Assembly: GCF_902501965.1 (NCBI RefSeq)
Contig: NZ_CABWID010000014.1
Span: forward strand, 1-64,000
Origin: Collinsella sp. AK_207A
Lineage (GTDB): Bacteria; Actinomycetota; Coriobacteriia; Coriobacteriales; Coriobacteriaceae
DNA: 64,000 nucleotides
Direction of reading: 5' to 3'
The notes below the pieces were generated by a model. That model worked only from the letters and a program-made list of their open reading frames with translations, searched no databases and was not told the DNA's origin. A program made the translations under genes and the position numbers. Within the stretch, counting starts at the first letter, position 1, and each line of letters opens with the position of its first letter. Shown piece by piece: positions 1 through 7,174 of this stretch.

Positions 1-67
1 CCTCGATGCGCTCGACCAGCCGCTGACGGCCCCGAGGCGTGAGGCGTGCGTTAGGATGTTGTGACAT
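1..67 (-). CDS. IS481-family-like transposase, N-terminal 22 codons only (runs off the left edge)
   Basis: Read on the minus strand from the ATG at 65-67, the start is MSQHPNARLTPRGRQRLVER. This resembles the opening of IS481-type DDE transposases, in which 'NA.LTP.GR..LV.R' begins the first helix-turn-helix. A GAGG-type ribosome site lies just upstream on the same strand. The catalytic DDE domain would lie outside the window, so activity cannot be judged. The call rests on about twenty residues and on recognition of the family opening; another HTH-bearing transposase or regulator is possible. Confidence 0.6.
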   Translation of the reverse strand, partial: MSQHPNARLTPRGRQRLVERIE

Positions 68-101
68 GGGAGGGCCCCTCTCTTCGCTGCAGACCTAGAC
101 A
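1..101 (-). mobile_element. Right-hand end of an IS481-like insertion sequence (tentative boundary)
   Basis: The transposase start at 67 is preceded on its own strand by a 34-base leader whose outer end reads TGTCTAGGTCTGCAGCGAAG. IS481 elements commonly begin with TGT, so the element may end at about position 101. The partner inverted repeat and any target duplication lie outside the window, so the exact edge is inferred. Confidence 0.35.
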
Positions 102-216
102 ATCCACAGCTTCGCGGAGCCCTCCCTACTTGTCACTAGTCAGACGTAAACAACCTGTTGGCACTAAACAGCTAGGGCTGCCATCCGATTTTCATGTCCG
201 CGCCGGCAGGTAAGCT

Positions 217-272
217 CTCCCCAGGTTGAAAAAGCGCCCGGCAACACGGTCGGGCGAGGAGACCTGGGGAGG
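217..272 (+). promoter_or_regulatory. Nested hairpin that includes the ribosome-binding site of the HIRAN gene
   Basis: Bases 217-226 (CTCCCCAGGT) pair perfectly with 262-271 (ACCTGGGGAG). Inside that stem, 235-240 (CGCCCG) pairs with 251-256 (CGGGCG). The Shine-Dalgarno run GGGGAGG (266-272) lies almost wholly in the 3' arm of the outer stem, six bases before the ATG at 278. If transcribed, the site would be occluded until the hairpin opens. Regulation by this structure is inferred; the pairing is read directly. Confidence 0.45.
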
Positions 273-277
273 TCAAC

Positions 278-610
278 ATGGAGAACAACAGCCGCTCTCG
301 TCTGTACGCGTCGTTCCACATCGCGGGGTTCCAGTACTGGGATGGCGCGCTCGTGCTGGACAGGCTCAAGGTCGGCAAGGCGCTCGAGCTCGTGCCCGAG
401 CCGGGAAATCCCTACGACCCCGACGCCGTCGCCCTGTACAACGAGGGGTCCAAGCTCGGGTTCGTCCCGCGCGAGCTGAACGGGAACCTCGCCCAGCTGC
501 TCGCCTTCGGCCACACGGGGGTGTTCGAGGCCCGCGTCCAGCAGGTCGCCCCCGAGCGCAGCCCGTGGCACCAGGTCCGCGTGGGCCTCTTCGTGGTGGA
601 TGCACGGTAA
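278..610 (+). CDS. Stand-alone HIRAN-domain protein
   Basis: This 110-residue protein is essentially one HIRAN domain (HIP116/Rad5 N-terminal type). It shows the order typical of the family: a strand around 'FHIAGFQYWDG', a 'L..G..L.LVPEPGNPYDPDAVALY' segment (residues about 29-54), then 'LGFVPRELN' and a closing strand. HIRAN domains are small beta-barrels; those in eukaryotic Rad5/HLTF bind DNA 3' ends. Bacterial single-domain versions are of unknown role, often near repair or mobile genes. It sits beside an IS481-like end and is followed by metY on its own promoter, so it is probably monocistronic. The start is fixed by GGGGAGG six bases upstream. Family assignment is fairly firm; function is unknown. 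Confidence 0.75.
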   Translation: MENNSRSRLYASFHIAGFQYWDGALVLDRLKVGKALELVPEPGNPYDPDAVALYNEGSKLGFVPRELNGNLAQLLAFGHTGVFEARVQQVAPERSPWHQVRVGLFVVDAR

Positions 611-685
611 GGGAAGGGGTCTCCGTGCGCCCGCGGACTCAGCAAAGAGGACCCGGCCGCGTTTTGTAACACGCTGGAAATATCG

Positions 686-714
686 TTGACAGGGCATCCT
701 TTGGCACATAAAGT
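686..714 (+). promoter_or_regulatory. Sigma-70-type promoter for the metY leader transcript
   Basis: A perfect -35 TTGACA (686-691) is followed after 17 bases by TAAAGT (709-714), four of six matches to the -10 consensus. The predicted start, near 720, places the transcript about 40 bases before the leader peptide at 759. No other candidate is as good between the HIRAN gene and metY. Confidence 0.65.
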
Positions 715-758
715 AACAACCAACGTGTTAAGTAGGTTTTACCGCGAAAGGAGCCACC

Positions 759-836
759 ATGCTGCAGGCCACCATGGCAATGATGCGAATGCTTTGCTCT
801 CGGCCGTGCTGCATGGACCGGTTCGCTCGCGCCTAG
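759..836 (+). CDS. Met/Cys-rich leader peptide of the metY attenuator (25 aa)
   Basis: The short frame encodes MLQATMAMMRMLCSRPCCMD followed by RFARA and a TAG. Six of 25 residues are Met and three are Cys. It has an ideal ribosome site, AAAGGAG at 747-753, five bases before the ATG. Four Met codons cluster at 774-791 and a Cys-Cys pair lies at 807-812. It sits between a good promoter and an intrinsic terminator in front of a Met/Cys-assembly enzyme, the classic arrangement of an amino-acid attenuator. The coding frame and ribosome site are seen directly; stalling on Met codons is inferred from the codon content. I know of no described family with this sequence. Confidence 0.75.
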   Translation: MLQATMAMMRMLCSRPCCMDRFARA

Positions 837-895
837 GCGCGCTTCGAATCCCCTAACTTGAGCAGCGTGGCCGGGAGACCCCCGGCTTTTTTCTT
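799..895 (+). promoter_or_regulatory. Transcription attenuator: antiterminator 799-812:862-875 versus terminator 870-886
   Basis: Within the leader RNA, 799-812 (inside the Ser-Arg-Pro-Cys-Cys codons) is complementary to 862-875 over 14 consecutive positions, including three G-U wobbles (800:874, 806:868 and 807:867). That pairing takes up the whole 5' arm of the terminator (870-875). A shorter alternative, 764-770 with 802-809 (7 pairs, one bulged base), could act as an anti-antiterminator. A ribosome held at the Met cluster (774-791) would leave 799-812 free and favour read-through. A ribosome held at the Cys codons would cover it and favour termination. Pairings are read from sequence; the switching logic is inferred. 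Confidence 0.65.
870..895 (+). terminator. Intrinsic terminator in the metY leader
   Basis: GCCGGG (870-875) pairs perfectly with CCCGGC (881-886) around the loop AGACC, followed directly by six T (887-892), then CTT. It lies between the leader peptide stop (836) and the metY ATG (938), so it must be overridden for metY transcription. Confidence 0.75.
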
Positions 896-937
896 AATCA
901 GGCTGACACGCCGCTTCCACACCAAAGGAGAACCATC

Positions 938-2248
938 ATGACCGCTTTCGTGAACAACCCCGAGCACACCTTCGGCTTCGACACCCTGCAGCTGCACGTG
1001 GGCCAGGAGAACGCCGACCCGGCGACCGACTCCCGCGCGGTGCCCATCTACCAGACCACGAGCTACGTCTTCCGTAACTCCCAGCATGCCGCCGACCGCT
1101 TTGGCCTGGCCGACGCCGGCAACATCTACGGTCGTCTGACCAACTCCACGCAGAGCGCCTTCGAGGACCGCATCGCCGCGCTCGAGGGCGGCGTGGCCGG
1201 TCTCGCCGTGGCTTCCGGTGCCGCGGCCATCACCTACACCATCCAGGCGCTCGCCCAGGCCGGCGACCACATCGTGGCCCAGAAGACCATCTACGGCGGC
1301 ACCTATAACCTGCTCGAGCACACGCTCGCCCAGTTCGGCGTGGAGACCACCTTCGTGGACGCCCACAACCTGGACGAGGTCGAGGGCGCCATCAAGGACA
1401 ACACCGTCGCCGTGTACCTGGAGACGCTCGGCAACCCCAACTCCGACATCCCCAACGTGGACGCCATCTCCGAGATCGCCCGCAAGCACGGCCTGCCCGT
1501 GGTGGTGGACAACACCTTCGGCACCCCGTACCTCTTCCGTCCGCTCGAGCACGGCGCGAACATCGTCGTCCACTCTGCGACCAAGTTCATCGGCGGCCAC
1601 GGCACCACGCTGGGCGGCGTGATCGTGGACGGCGGTAACTTCGACTGGAAGGCGAGCGGCAAGTACGCGCCCATCGCCGACGCGAACCCCAGCTACCATG
1701 GCGTCTCCTTCGTGGATGCCGCCGGCCCCGCCGCCTTCGCCACCTACGTGCGCGCCATCCTGCTGCGCGACGAGGGCGCCACGATCAGCCCCTTCAACGC
1801 GTTCCTGCTGCTCCAGGGCACCGAGACCCTCTCCCTGCGCGTCGACCGCCACGTTGAGAACACCAAGAAGGTCATCGAGTACCTGGTGAACAGCCCGTAC
1901 GTGGAGAAGGTCAACCACCCGAGCCTGCCGGATCACCCCGATCACGAGCTCTATCAGAAGTACTTCCCCAAGGGCGGTGCCTCCATCTTCACGTTCGAGA
2001 TCAAGGGAGGCAAGGACGCGGCCTGGAAGTTCATCGACCACCTGCAGATCTTCTCCCTGCTCGCCAACGTGGCAGACGTCAAGTCGCTGGTGATTCACCC
2101 CGCCACCACCACGCACAGCCAGCTGACCGAGGAGGAGCTGGCGGACCAGGGCATCACCCCGTCCACCATCCGCCTCTCCATCGGCACGGAGAACGCCGAG
2201 GACATCATCTGGGACCTGGACCAGGCATTCAAGGCTCTGGACGAGTAG
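938..2248 (+). CDS. metY: O-acetylhomoserine sulfhydrylase (O-acetylhomoserine aminocarboxypropyltransferase)
   Basis: This 436-residue PLP enzyme makes homocysteine (or methionine, from methanethiol) directly from O-acetyl-L-homoserine and sulfide in the cytoplasm. Cys/Met-metabolism PLP-family features are clear: 'TLQLHVGQ' and 'ATDSRAVPIYQTTSYVF' at the N-terminus, 'VVDNTFGTPYLFRP' (PLP-phosphate region), and the Schiff-base lysine in 'VHSATKFIGGHG' near residue 216. The 'LVIHPATTTHSQLTEEE' and 'RLSIGTENAEDI' blocks near the C-terminus are typical of MetY rather than cystathionine synthase/lyase. Length is normal. AAAGGAG precedes the ATG. Transcription is probably controlled by the Met/Cys leader attenuator immediately upstream. 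No homoserine acetyltransferase is seen in the window. Confidence 0.93.
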   Translation: MTAFVNNPEHTFGFDTLQLHVGQENADPATDSRAVPIYQTTSYVFRNSQHAADRFGLADAGNIYGRLTNSTQSAFEDRIAALEGGVAGLAVASGAAAITYTIQALAQAGDHIVAQKTIYGGTYNLLEHTLAQFGVETTFVDAHNLDEVEGAIKDNTVAVYLETLGNPNSDIPNVDAISEIARKHGLPVVVDNTFGTPYLFRPLEHGANIVVHSATKFIGGHGTTLGGVIVDGGNFDWKASGKYAPIADANPSYHGVSFVDAAGPAAFATYVRAILLRDEGATISPFNAFLLLQGTETLSLRVDRHVENTKKVIEYLVNSPYVEKVNHPSLPDHPDHELYQKYFPKGGASIFTFEIKGGKDAAWKFIDHLQIFSLLANVADVKSLVIHPATTTHSQLTEEELADQGITPSTIRLSIGTENAEDIIWDLDQAFKALDE

Positions 2249-2297
2249 AACCGGCAGCTCGTGCCATCGCGCGAGAAGCCTGCAAGCAAAACGAGAC

Positions 2298-2338
2298 ACG
2301 GGACGACGCTCTGCGACTCGGGCGCCGTCCCGTTTTTT
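2298..2338 (+). terminator. Intrinsic terminator downstream of metY
   Basis: ACGGGACG (2298-2305) pairs with CGTCCCGT (2326-2333), followed by a run of six T (2333-2338). It separates metY from the ribonuclease gene. Confidence 0.75.
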
Positions 2339-2440
2339 CGTGCGCGGGGCACGGTGATTCCGCGGCGCCGCGATGGGGTATCGTCTGAACGGGGACGCGA
2401 GGGGCCGCGCGTGAAGCGCGGCTCGCAGAAAGGAAACCGC

Positions 2441-4570
2441 ATGGGACGAAAGCACAGCTCGACGGGCGGGCGTAAGGGACCGGCTCGCAGCCGGCGGCAG
2501 CCCGGCCTTGAGGGTACGGTTCATCTGTTCGAGGGTCGCGCCGTGGTCGAGACGCCGGAGGGCTCCTTCCGGGTGGGGTTGAGGAGCCTGGGCGGGGCCA
2601 TGGACGGTGACCGTGCGTTCGTGAGCCTGCACCGCGGACCGGGCGGCAAGCGCCGGGCTCGGGTGGAGGAGGTCACGGAGCGGGCCGTGAAGTCGATCGT
2701 GGGCGAGTTCGCGCAGCTGGGGCCCTTGGGGGCCGTGCGCCCGCTCGACCGTCGCATCAGGCACGACTTCTTCGTGCTGCCCGATGACGACTCCGCCGCG
2801 CACGCGGGCGCTGCCGACGGCGATATCGTGGCGGCGTGGATCCTTCGTTATCCCACGCAGGAGGAGTCCGGCGTGGTGACCATCGAGCGGCGCATCGGCG
2901 GGCAGGATGCGCCCGAGCTTGGCATCGAATGCGTGATGGCGCGCTTTGGCCTGGCGGCGTCGCTGCCTGCTGTCGCGGAGGCCGGGGCAGCGGAGCTCAA
3001 GTTGGATGTTGATGCCGCGCTGGCCGACCCGCTGCGCCGCGATATCCGGGACCGCTTCGTCTTCACGATCGACCCGGTGGATGCCCGCGACTTCGACGAC
3101 GCCGTTTCCATCGAGCGTGCGGAGGCGGGCGGCTGGCGGCTGGGGGTGCACATCGCCGACGTCTCGCATTACGTGACCTGGGGCTCCTCGGTCGATCTTG
3201 AGGCGCGCTCCCGCGCCACGTCCGTCTATCTGGCCGACCGCGTGCTCCCGATGCTCCCCGAGGCGCTATCCGCCGACCTGTGCTCGCTGCGTCCCGACGA
3301 GGACCGTCTGGCCATGACAGTGGACATGGAGCTCGACCGGAACGGGCGCGTGCGCGGCTGCAAGCTTTATCCGAGTGCCATTCGCAGCCGTATTCGCCTG
3401 GATTACGGGGCCGCGGACGCGATTCTGGCGGGGTTGGATGCGGAAACGCCGCACAACCGAACGACTAAAACGGAACATGAGACTGACTCGGTCGAGCGTG
3501 CGGCGCTTGAGCGCGCCACCGCCGCGTGCGACCGCGCGCGGGCCCTCGGGATCGACTTGCGGGCAGTCTTGCAGGCCGCCGATGACCTCGCTCGTGCCCG
3601 GCAGCGCATCCGCTATGCCCGCGGCGCCATCGACTTCGAGACCGTGGAGGTCCACGCGGTCCTCGACGACCAGGGCGTGCCCGTAGACATCGTGGACCGG
3701 CATCGCACGGCAGCGACCTCGCTCATCGAGGAGGCCATGCTGCTCGCCAACGAGTGCGTGGCGGAATACCTGGCAGATCGCGACATCGAGGCAGCCTACC
3801 GCGTGCACGAGCCACCCGAGCCCGACCATCTGGTGGCCGCAGCGCGCGTGCTCTTCGCCGCCGGGTCCTGCACCCAGGACGAGGCCGACGCCATCGCGCT
3901 CGGCGACCCCCACGCCATCGAGCGGGCGCTGGAGCGGGTGCACGGCACGCCCGAGGAGGCCATGGCGAACGCGCTGCTGCTCCGCTCCATGCAGCGCGCC
4001 GTCTACCGTTCCCGCAACGAGGGGCACTTTGCCCTGGGCGCTCCGGCGTACTGCCACTTCACGAGTCCCATCCGCCGCTATCCGGACCTCATCGTGCACC
4101 GCTGCCTCAAGCTCCAGCTGGCCGAGGAGCGCCTGGGCAAGCGCGCGGCGGCCGAGCGGCGGGCGATTCTGCTCGGTACCGGACGGGAGGCCCAGGACCG
4201 CATGCTGCCGCAGCTCTGCCGGCACGCGAGCGAGCGCGAGCGCGTGGCGGACGCCGCGGGGCACGCGTCCCAGAAGGTGAAGGTCGCCCAGTATTACGCG
4301 TGCCGCATGGGCGAGCGGTTCGCGGCCACCGTCAGCTGGATCGACGAGATGGGGGTCTTCGCGCGTCTGGACGATACCGCCGCCGAGGGGCTTCTGCGCC
4401 TGCGCGACCTGGGCGACGAATGGTGGGACTTCGACGAGCGGACCCTTACGCTCACCGGCGAGGCGACCGGGCACACGGTGCGGCCGGGCACGCGGATGAT
4501 CGTTGAGGTCGCGCGTACCGACGTGCTCCGCGGGCACTTGGATCTCAGACTCGTCACCCTCCGCAGCTAG
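2441..4570 (+). CDS. RNase R/VacB-type 3'-5' exoribonuclease (RNB domain)
   Basis: This 709-residue hydrolytic exoribonuclease degrades RNA 3'-5' and is often used for structured RNA decay. It has an N-terminal basic stretch, a cold-shock-like region (about residues 25-180), the RNB catalytic domain with the metal-binding 'DPVDARDFDDA' motif (about residues 210-222), 'GVHIADVSHYV', 'FTSPIRRYPDL', and a C-terminal S1-like barrel from about residue 620. The start is set at 2441 because AGAAAGGA lies just upstream and 'MGRKHSS' begins a plausible basic N-terminus; the frame is open further upstream without a good ribosome site. smpB lies two genes downstream, and RNase R and SmpB-tmRNA cooperate in trans-translation quality control in E. 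coli. RNase R versus RNase II cannot be settled by eye. Confidence 0.85.
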   Translation: MGRKHSSTGGRKGPARSRRQPGLEGTVHLFEGRAVVETPEGSFRVGLRSLGGAMDGDRAFVSLHRGPGGKRRARVEEVTERAVKSIVGEFAQLGPLGAVRPLDRRIRHDFFVLPDDDSAAHAGAADGDIVAAWILRYPTQEESGVVTIERRIGGQDAPELGIECVMARFGLAASLPAVAEAGAAELKLDVDAALADPLRRDIRDRFVFTIDPVDARDFDDAVSIERAEAGGWRLGVHIADVSHYVTWGSSVDLEARSRATSVYLADRVLPMLPEALSADLCSLRPDEDRLAMTVDMELDRNGRVRGCKLYPSAIRSRIRLDYGAADAILAGLDAETPHNRTTKTEHETDSVERAALERATAACDRARALGIDLRAVLQAADDLARARQRIRYARGAIDFETVEVHAVLDDQGVPVDIVDRHRTAATSLIEEAMLLANECVAEYLADRDIEAAYRVHEPPEPDHLVAAARVLFAAGSCTQDEADAIALGDPHAIERALERVHGTPEEAMANALLLRSMQRAVYRSRNEGHFALGAPAYCHFTSPIRRYPDLIVHRCLKLQLAEERLGKRAAAERRAILLGTGREAQDRMLPQLCRHASERERVADAAGHASQKVKVAQYYACRMGERFAATVSWIDEMGVFARLDDTAAEGLLRLRDLGDEWWDFDERTLTLTGEATGHTVRPGTRMIVEVARTDVLRGHLDLRLVTLRS

Positions 4571-4672
4571 GAATTGGCTGCGGCCCGCCTGTGCCCGCGG
4601 CTACCGGCGGCGGTTCGCCTGCCCTCCGTGCCGCCTTGCGCTACACTGGTACGACTGAACAGGGAGGTATAC

Positions 4673-5608
4673 ATGAACCTGACCGTGACCGCTCAAGATA
4701 TCGCCCGCGCCGAGGGCTATCTGGCAGCCGGCGACATAGAATCCGCGCTTCCGCAGCTCCAGGAGCTCACGGGCGCAGTTGAGGACTGGGCTGCGGAGAC
4801 CTGCGCCGATACCAAGGACCGCCAGTGGTTCTCCTTCGACGATGCCTTCGAGCGCCTGGCATATCGCCGCGTTGAGAAGGACCCGCGCGAGCTCGTGCAG
4901 GTCGAGGTCCCGCTCGCGCGGCTCTACTCCGACCTCGCCTTCGCCCGCATCCGCCAGGAGGATTTCGCCGCCGCGCGCGACGCGCTCATGCAGGCGGTTC
5001 GCTGGAACCCCATGAATTGCGGGTACCGTCTCGATCTGGCCGAGGTCTGCCGCATCCTGGGCGATGTGCAGGAATGGGCGGCGCTCAGCTTCTCGGTGCT
5101 CGCGCGCGCTTCGGATGCGCGGTCGGCGGGCCTTGCCTACGCCAACCTTGGTCAGCTCTTCCTGAACGAGAACGACGGTGTGGCGGCGCTCGGCTGCGCG
5201 CGCCTGGCCCAGAGCCTGGCTTCCGGCGAGCAGCGCGTCACGCGGCTCATGAACAGCGTGGGAAAGACGCACCCCGAGGCGCTTTCCGCCACCGAGGACG
5301 CCCTCACGCGCCAGCTCGGTATGCAGGGCATTCCCACTGAACCTTCAGCCGAGATCGCCGTCTGCCTGCTCATGTGCGCTTCGGACGCTGCGCGCGAGGG
5401 GGATACCAAAGCGGCCACCGACTTCACCGTCCGTGCCCGGAACCTGGTGGGGGCGGACAATGCCAAGGCGCTCATCCAGCTCATCAACGAGAGCGATGCT
5501 GAGCTCGCGGCTGAGAAGGAGGCGGGCGAGCGGGGCGAGGCTGCCGCACATGCCGTCGGCCAGCCGGACACCGCCGTGCCGGTCGCGCCCGCGGGGGAGG
5601 ACGCCTAG
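4673..5608 (+). CDS. TPR-like helical-repeat protein of unknown function
   Basis: This is a 311-residue soluble, mostly helical protein. Segments such as 'LYSDLAFARIRQEDFAAARDALMQAVRWNPMN', read in parts, and 'GLAYANLGQLFLNENDGVAAL' have the tetratricopeptide pattern (small residue, Y, A, L spacing) from about residue 85 to 200. The C-terminus (from about 280) is acidic and Ala-rich, probably disordered. The start at 4673 follows GGGAGGT; an upstream in-frame start lacks a ribosome site. It stops three bases before smpB, so the two are likely co-transcribed. TPR arrays usually scaffold protein complexes; no partner is evident here and I do not assign a function. Confidence 0.7.
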   Translation: MNLTVTAQDIARAEGYLAAGDIESALPQLQELTGAVEDWAAETCADTKDRQWFSFDDAFERLAYRRVEKDPRELVQVEVPLARLYSDLAFARIRQEDFAAARDALMQAVRWNPMNCGYRLDLAEVCRILGDVQEWAALSFSVLARASDARSAGLAYANLGQLFLNENDGVAALGCARLAQSLASGEQRVTRLMNSVGKTHPEALSATEDALTRQLGMQGIPTEPSAEIAVCLLMCASDAAREGDTKAATDFTVRARNLVGADNAKALIQLINESDAELAAEKEAGERGEAAAHAVGQPDTAVPVAPAGEDA

Positions 5609-5610
5609 CC

Positions 5611-6084
5611 ATGGCCCAGAAGCGAGAGCGCAAGCTTATCTCCAAGAACCGGTCCGCGCGGCACGAGTACACCATCGAGGAGACCATCGAGTGCGGCATC
5701 GAGCTTGCGGGCGCCGAGGTGAAGAGCCTGCGCGAGCGCGCCGCCCAGATCACGGACACCTTCGCGCTCATCCGGGCCGGTGAGTGCTGGCTCGTCGGCA
5801 TGCACATCCACCCGTACTCCGCCGGCGGTGTGTGGAACCGCGACCCGGATCGTCGGCGCCGGCTGCTCCTCCACAAGAAGGAGATCAGCTACCTGGACGG
5901 CAAGCTCAGGAACCGCGGCTACGCCCTCGTGCCCCTGGAGCTCTACTTCAACCAGGACGGGCGCGTCAAGCTGCTGCTCGGCCTCGGTCGCGGCAAGAAG
6001 CTCTACGATAAGCGCGAGGACATGGCCAAGCGCGATGTCCAGCGCGAGATCGAGCGCGCGCTCAAGCAGCGCACGCGCGAATAG
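5611..6084 (+). CDS. smpB: SsrA-binding protein SmpB
   Basis: This 157-residue protein binds tmRNA (SsrA) and delivers it to stalled ribosomes for trans-translation. It carries the family blocks 'LISKNRSARHEYTIEE', 'GIELAGAEVKSLRE', 'INPY'-equivalent 'IHPYSAGG', 'RRLLLHKKEI' and 'LVPLELYFN.DGRVKL', and a basic C-terminal tail, 'REIERALKQRTRE', which enters the ribosomal mRNA channel in known SmpB. Length is typical. It is coupled to the TPR-like gene (two bases between stop and start). The ssrA gene often lies near smpB, but I could not find a tmRNA in this window. Confidence 0.95.
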   Translation: MAQKRERKLISKNRSARHEYTIEETIECGIELAGAEVKSLRERAAQITDTFALIRAGECWLVGMHIHPYSAGGVWNRDPDRRRRLLLHKKEISYLDGKLRNRGYALVPLELYFNQDGRVKLLLGLGRGKKLYDKREDMAKRDVQREIERALKQRTRE

Positions 6085-6134
6085 CATCGGCGGCGGCGCC
6101 CGCCTGGGCGCCTGCCCAAAGAGAGGAGAGGGCA

Positions 6135-6638
6135 ATGGATCTGACTGCGTTCTTCAAGATGAGCTACGGGCTCTACGTGGTGTCCGCGCAGGAGGGTGAG
6201 CGACGCGCCGCGTGCCTCATCAACACTGCCGTGCAGGTGACGGCCGAGCCACCGCGTATCTCGGTGGCGGTGAACAAGGAGAACGTCACCGCCGACGTCA
6301 TCGCCGACGCGGGTTCCTTCACCGTGACCGCGGTGGACGAGACCGCCGACATGCCGTACCTCGGCAACTTCGGCTTCCGTACCTCGGCGAACTACGACAA
6401 GTTCGAGAAGTACGCGTCTCAGGCGAGCGGGCTCGGCAACCCCTACTGCCCCGAGCACGCGTGCGCGGTCTTCGACTGCAAGCTGGTGGACACGGTGGAC
6501 GTGGGCACGCACTACCTGTTCATCGGCGAGGTGGTGGGCGCTGAGCGCCTGGGAGACGCCGCGCCCATGACGTACTCCTACTACCACACCACGCTGAAGG
6601 GCAAGACCCCGCCCAAGGCGAGCTCCTACCAGGGCTAG
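6135..6638 (+). CDS. Flavin reductase (FMN-binding split-barrel) of the high-molecular-weight-rubredoxin type
   Basis: This 167-residue flavin reductase-like protein is predicted to bind FMN and pass electrons to a rubredoxin or oxygen. 'MSYGLYVVSAQEGER.AACLINTAVQVT' and 'PPRISVAVNKEN' match the FMN-binding start of the family. 'NYDKFEKYA' and 'YSYYHTTLKGKTPPKASSY' are typical of the anaerobe clade, in which the same domain is fused to a C-terminal rubredoxin. Here the rubredoxin is a separate 47-aa gene 150 bases downstream. AGAGGAG precedes the ATG. Likely role: oxygen or flavin handling in an anaerobe; the electron donor is unknown. Confidence 0.82.
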   Translation: MDLTAFFKMSYGLYVVSAQEGERRAACLINTAVQVTAEPPRISVAVNKENVTADVIADAGSFTVTAVDETADMPYLGNFGFRTSANYDKFEKYASQASGLGNPYCPEHACAVFDCKLVDTVDVGTHYLFIGEVVGAERLGDAAPMTYSYYHTTLKGKTPPKASSYQG

Positions 6639-6653
6639 GTTCTCGATGAGGAT

Positions 6654-6678
6654 CCGGCGCGCGTCGCCTGCGCGCCGG
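6654..6678 (+). terminator. GC-rich hairpin after the flavin reductase gene
   Basis: CCGGCGCGC (6654-6662) pairs perfectly with GCGCGCCGG (6670-6678). Only a short T-poor tail follows, so it may pause or stabilise RNA rather than terminate efficiently. Confidence 0.35.
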
Positions 6679-6741
6679 GTTCGTTAGCCTCGACAAACGT
6701 TAGCCGTTTTGTGACATAACGAGAATCTGTCCTGATTTCGC

Positions 6742-6747
6742 TATACT
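6742..6747 (+). promoter_or_regulatory. Candidate -10 element for the rubredoxin gene
   Basis: TATACT (6742-6747) lies 42 bases before the rubredoxin ATG in an otherwise AT-leaning stretch between two hairpins. No convincing -35 hexamer sits 16-18 bases upstream, so this is a weak call. Confidence 0.35.
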
Positions 6748-6788
6748 GCAAGTACACCGTTGTTTCGCCGCAACAGAGAGGATCCAAC

Positions 6789-6932
6789 ATGAGCGACGAG
6801 AAGAAGACCTACAAGTTCGTTTGCCTAGTCTGCGGCTACGAGGTCGAGGTCGACACGCCCGAGCTGCCCGAGGACTACGTGTGCCCCGTGTGCGGCGTGG
6901 GCCCGGATCAGTTCGAGCTCGTGGAGGAGTAG
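6789..6932 (+). CDS. Small rubredoxin-like protein (47 aa)
   Basis: The 47-residue protein carries two CxxC pairs, 'CLVCGYE' (Cys12, Cys15) and '[12 protein letters not shown]' (Cys32, Cys35). This is the Fe(Cys)4 knuckle arrangement of rubredoxin, ending in the acidic 'FELVEE' usual for the fold. It is shorter than classical rubredoxins (about 52-54 aa) and lacks the Trp before the second knuckle ('DYVCPVCG'). It follows the flavin reductase gene, to which this domain is fused in high-molecular-weight rubredoxins, so it is the likely redox partner. An 'AGAGAGGATCC' ribosome site precedes the ATG, and a strong terminator follows. Confidence 0.85.
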   Translation: MSDEKKTYKFVCLVCGYEVEVDTPELPEDYVCPVCGVGPDQFELVEE

Positions 6933-6974
6933 GCAACCTTGCTCAACCCTTTGTCGGGGAGAGACCGTTGCTTG

Positions 6975-7005
6975 AAGGCCCGCCGAAAGGCGGGCCTTTT
7001 TCTTT
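6975..7005 (+). terminator. Intrinsic terminator after the rubredoxin gene
   Basis: AGGCCCGCC (6976-6984) pairs with GGCGGGCCT (6989-6997) across a GAAA tetraloop, followed by TTTTTCTTT. This is a textbook rho-independent terminator. Confidence 0.9.
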
Positions 7006-7093
7006 GGATGACTATCTTGCTTTGGTCGGCTACTCTGCCGCCTCGTCCGCTCGTGCGGATTCTGTGCACCCGGTTGTCCGCTGCGCTTCCATG

Positions 7094-7125
7094 GTGATAA
7101 TTCCGAATCGGAATCCGATTTCGTA
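7094..7125 (+). promoter_or_regulatory. Fur/Zur-type operator in front of the zinc operon
   Basis: ATTCCGAATCGGAAT (7100-7114) is a perfect 6-3-6 palindrome inside a larger AT-rich dyad (TAAT..ATTA ends). It lies about 60 bases before the Fur-family gene, and AT-rich dyads of this size are typical Fur/Zur sites. Autoregulation by the adjacent repressor is inferred. Confidence 0.6.
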
Positions 7126-7174
7126 TTAGACGGGAGCCATGGCGCTCGGGAGACGACACTGAGGGGGTACGGCC

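Noticed and set aside
833-3169. 778-codon minus-strand frame across metY and the ribonuclease
   Set aside because: Antisense of two well-supported genes, crossing their terminator, with no recognisable domain.
6085-6134. tmRNA (ssrA) next to smpB
   Set aside because: The gap after smpB is only 50 bases, and neither the upstream nor the following intergenic region shows the tRNA-Ala-like ends or a tag frame.
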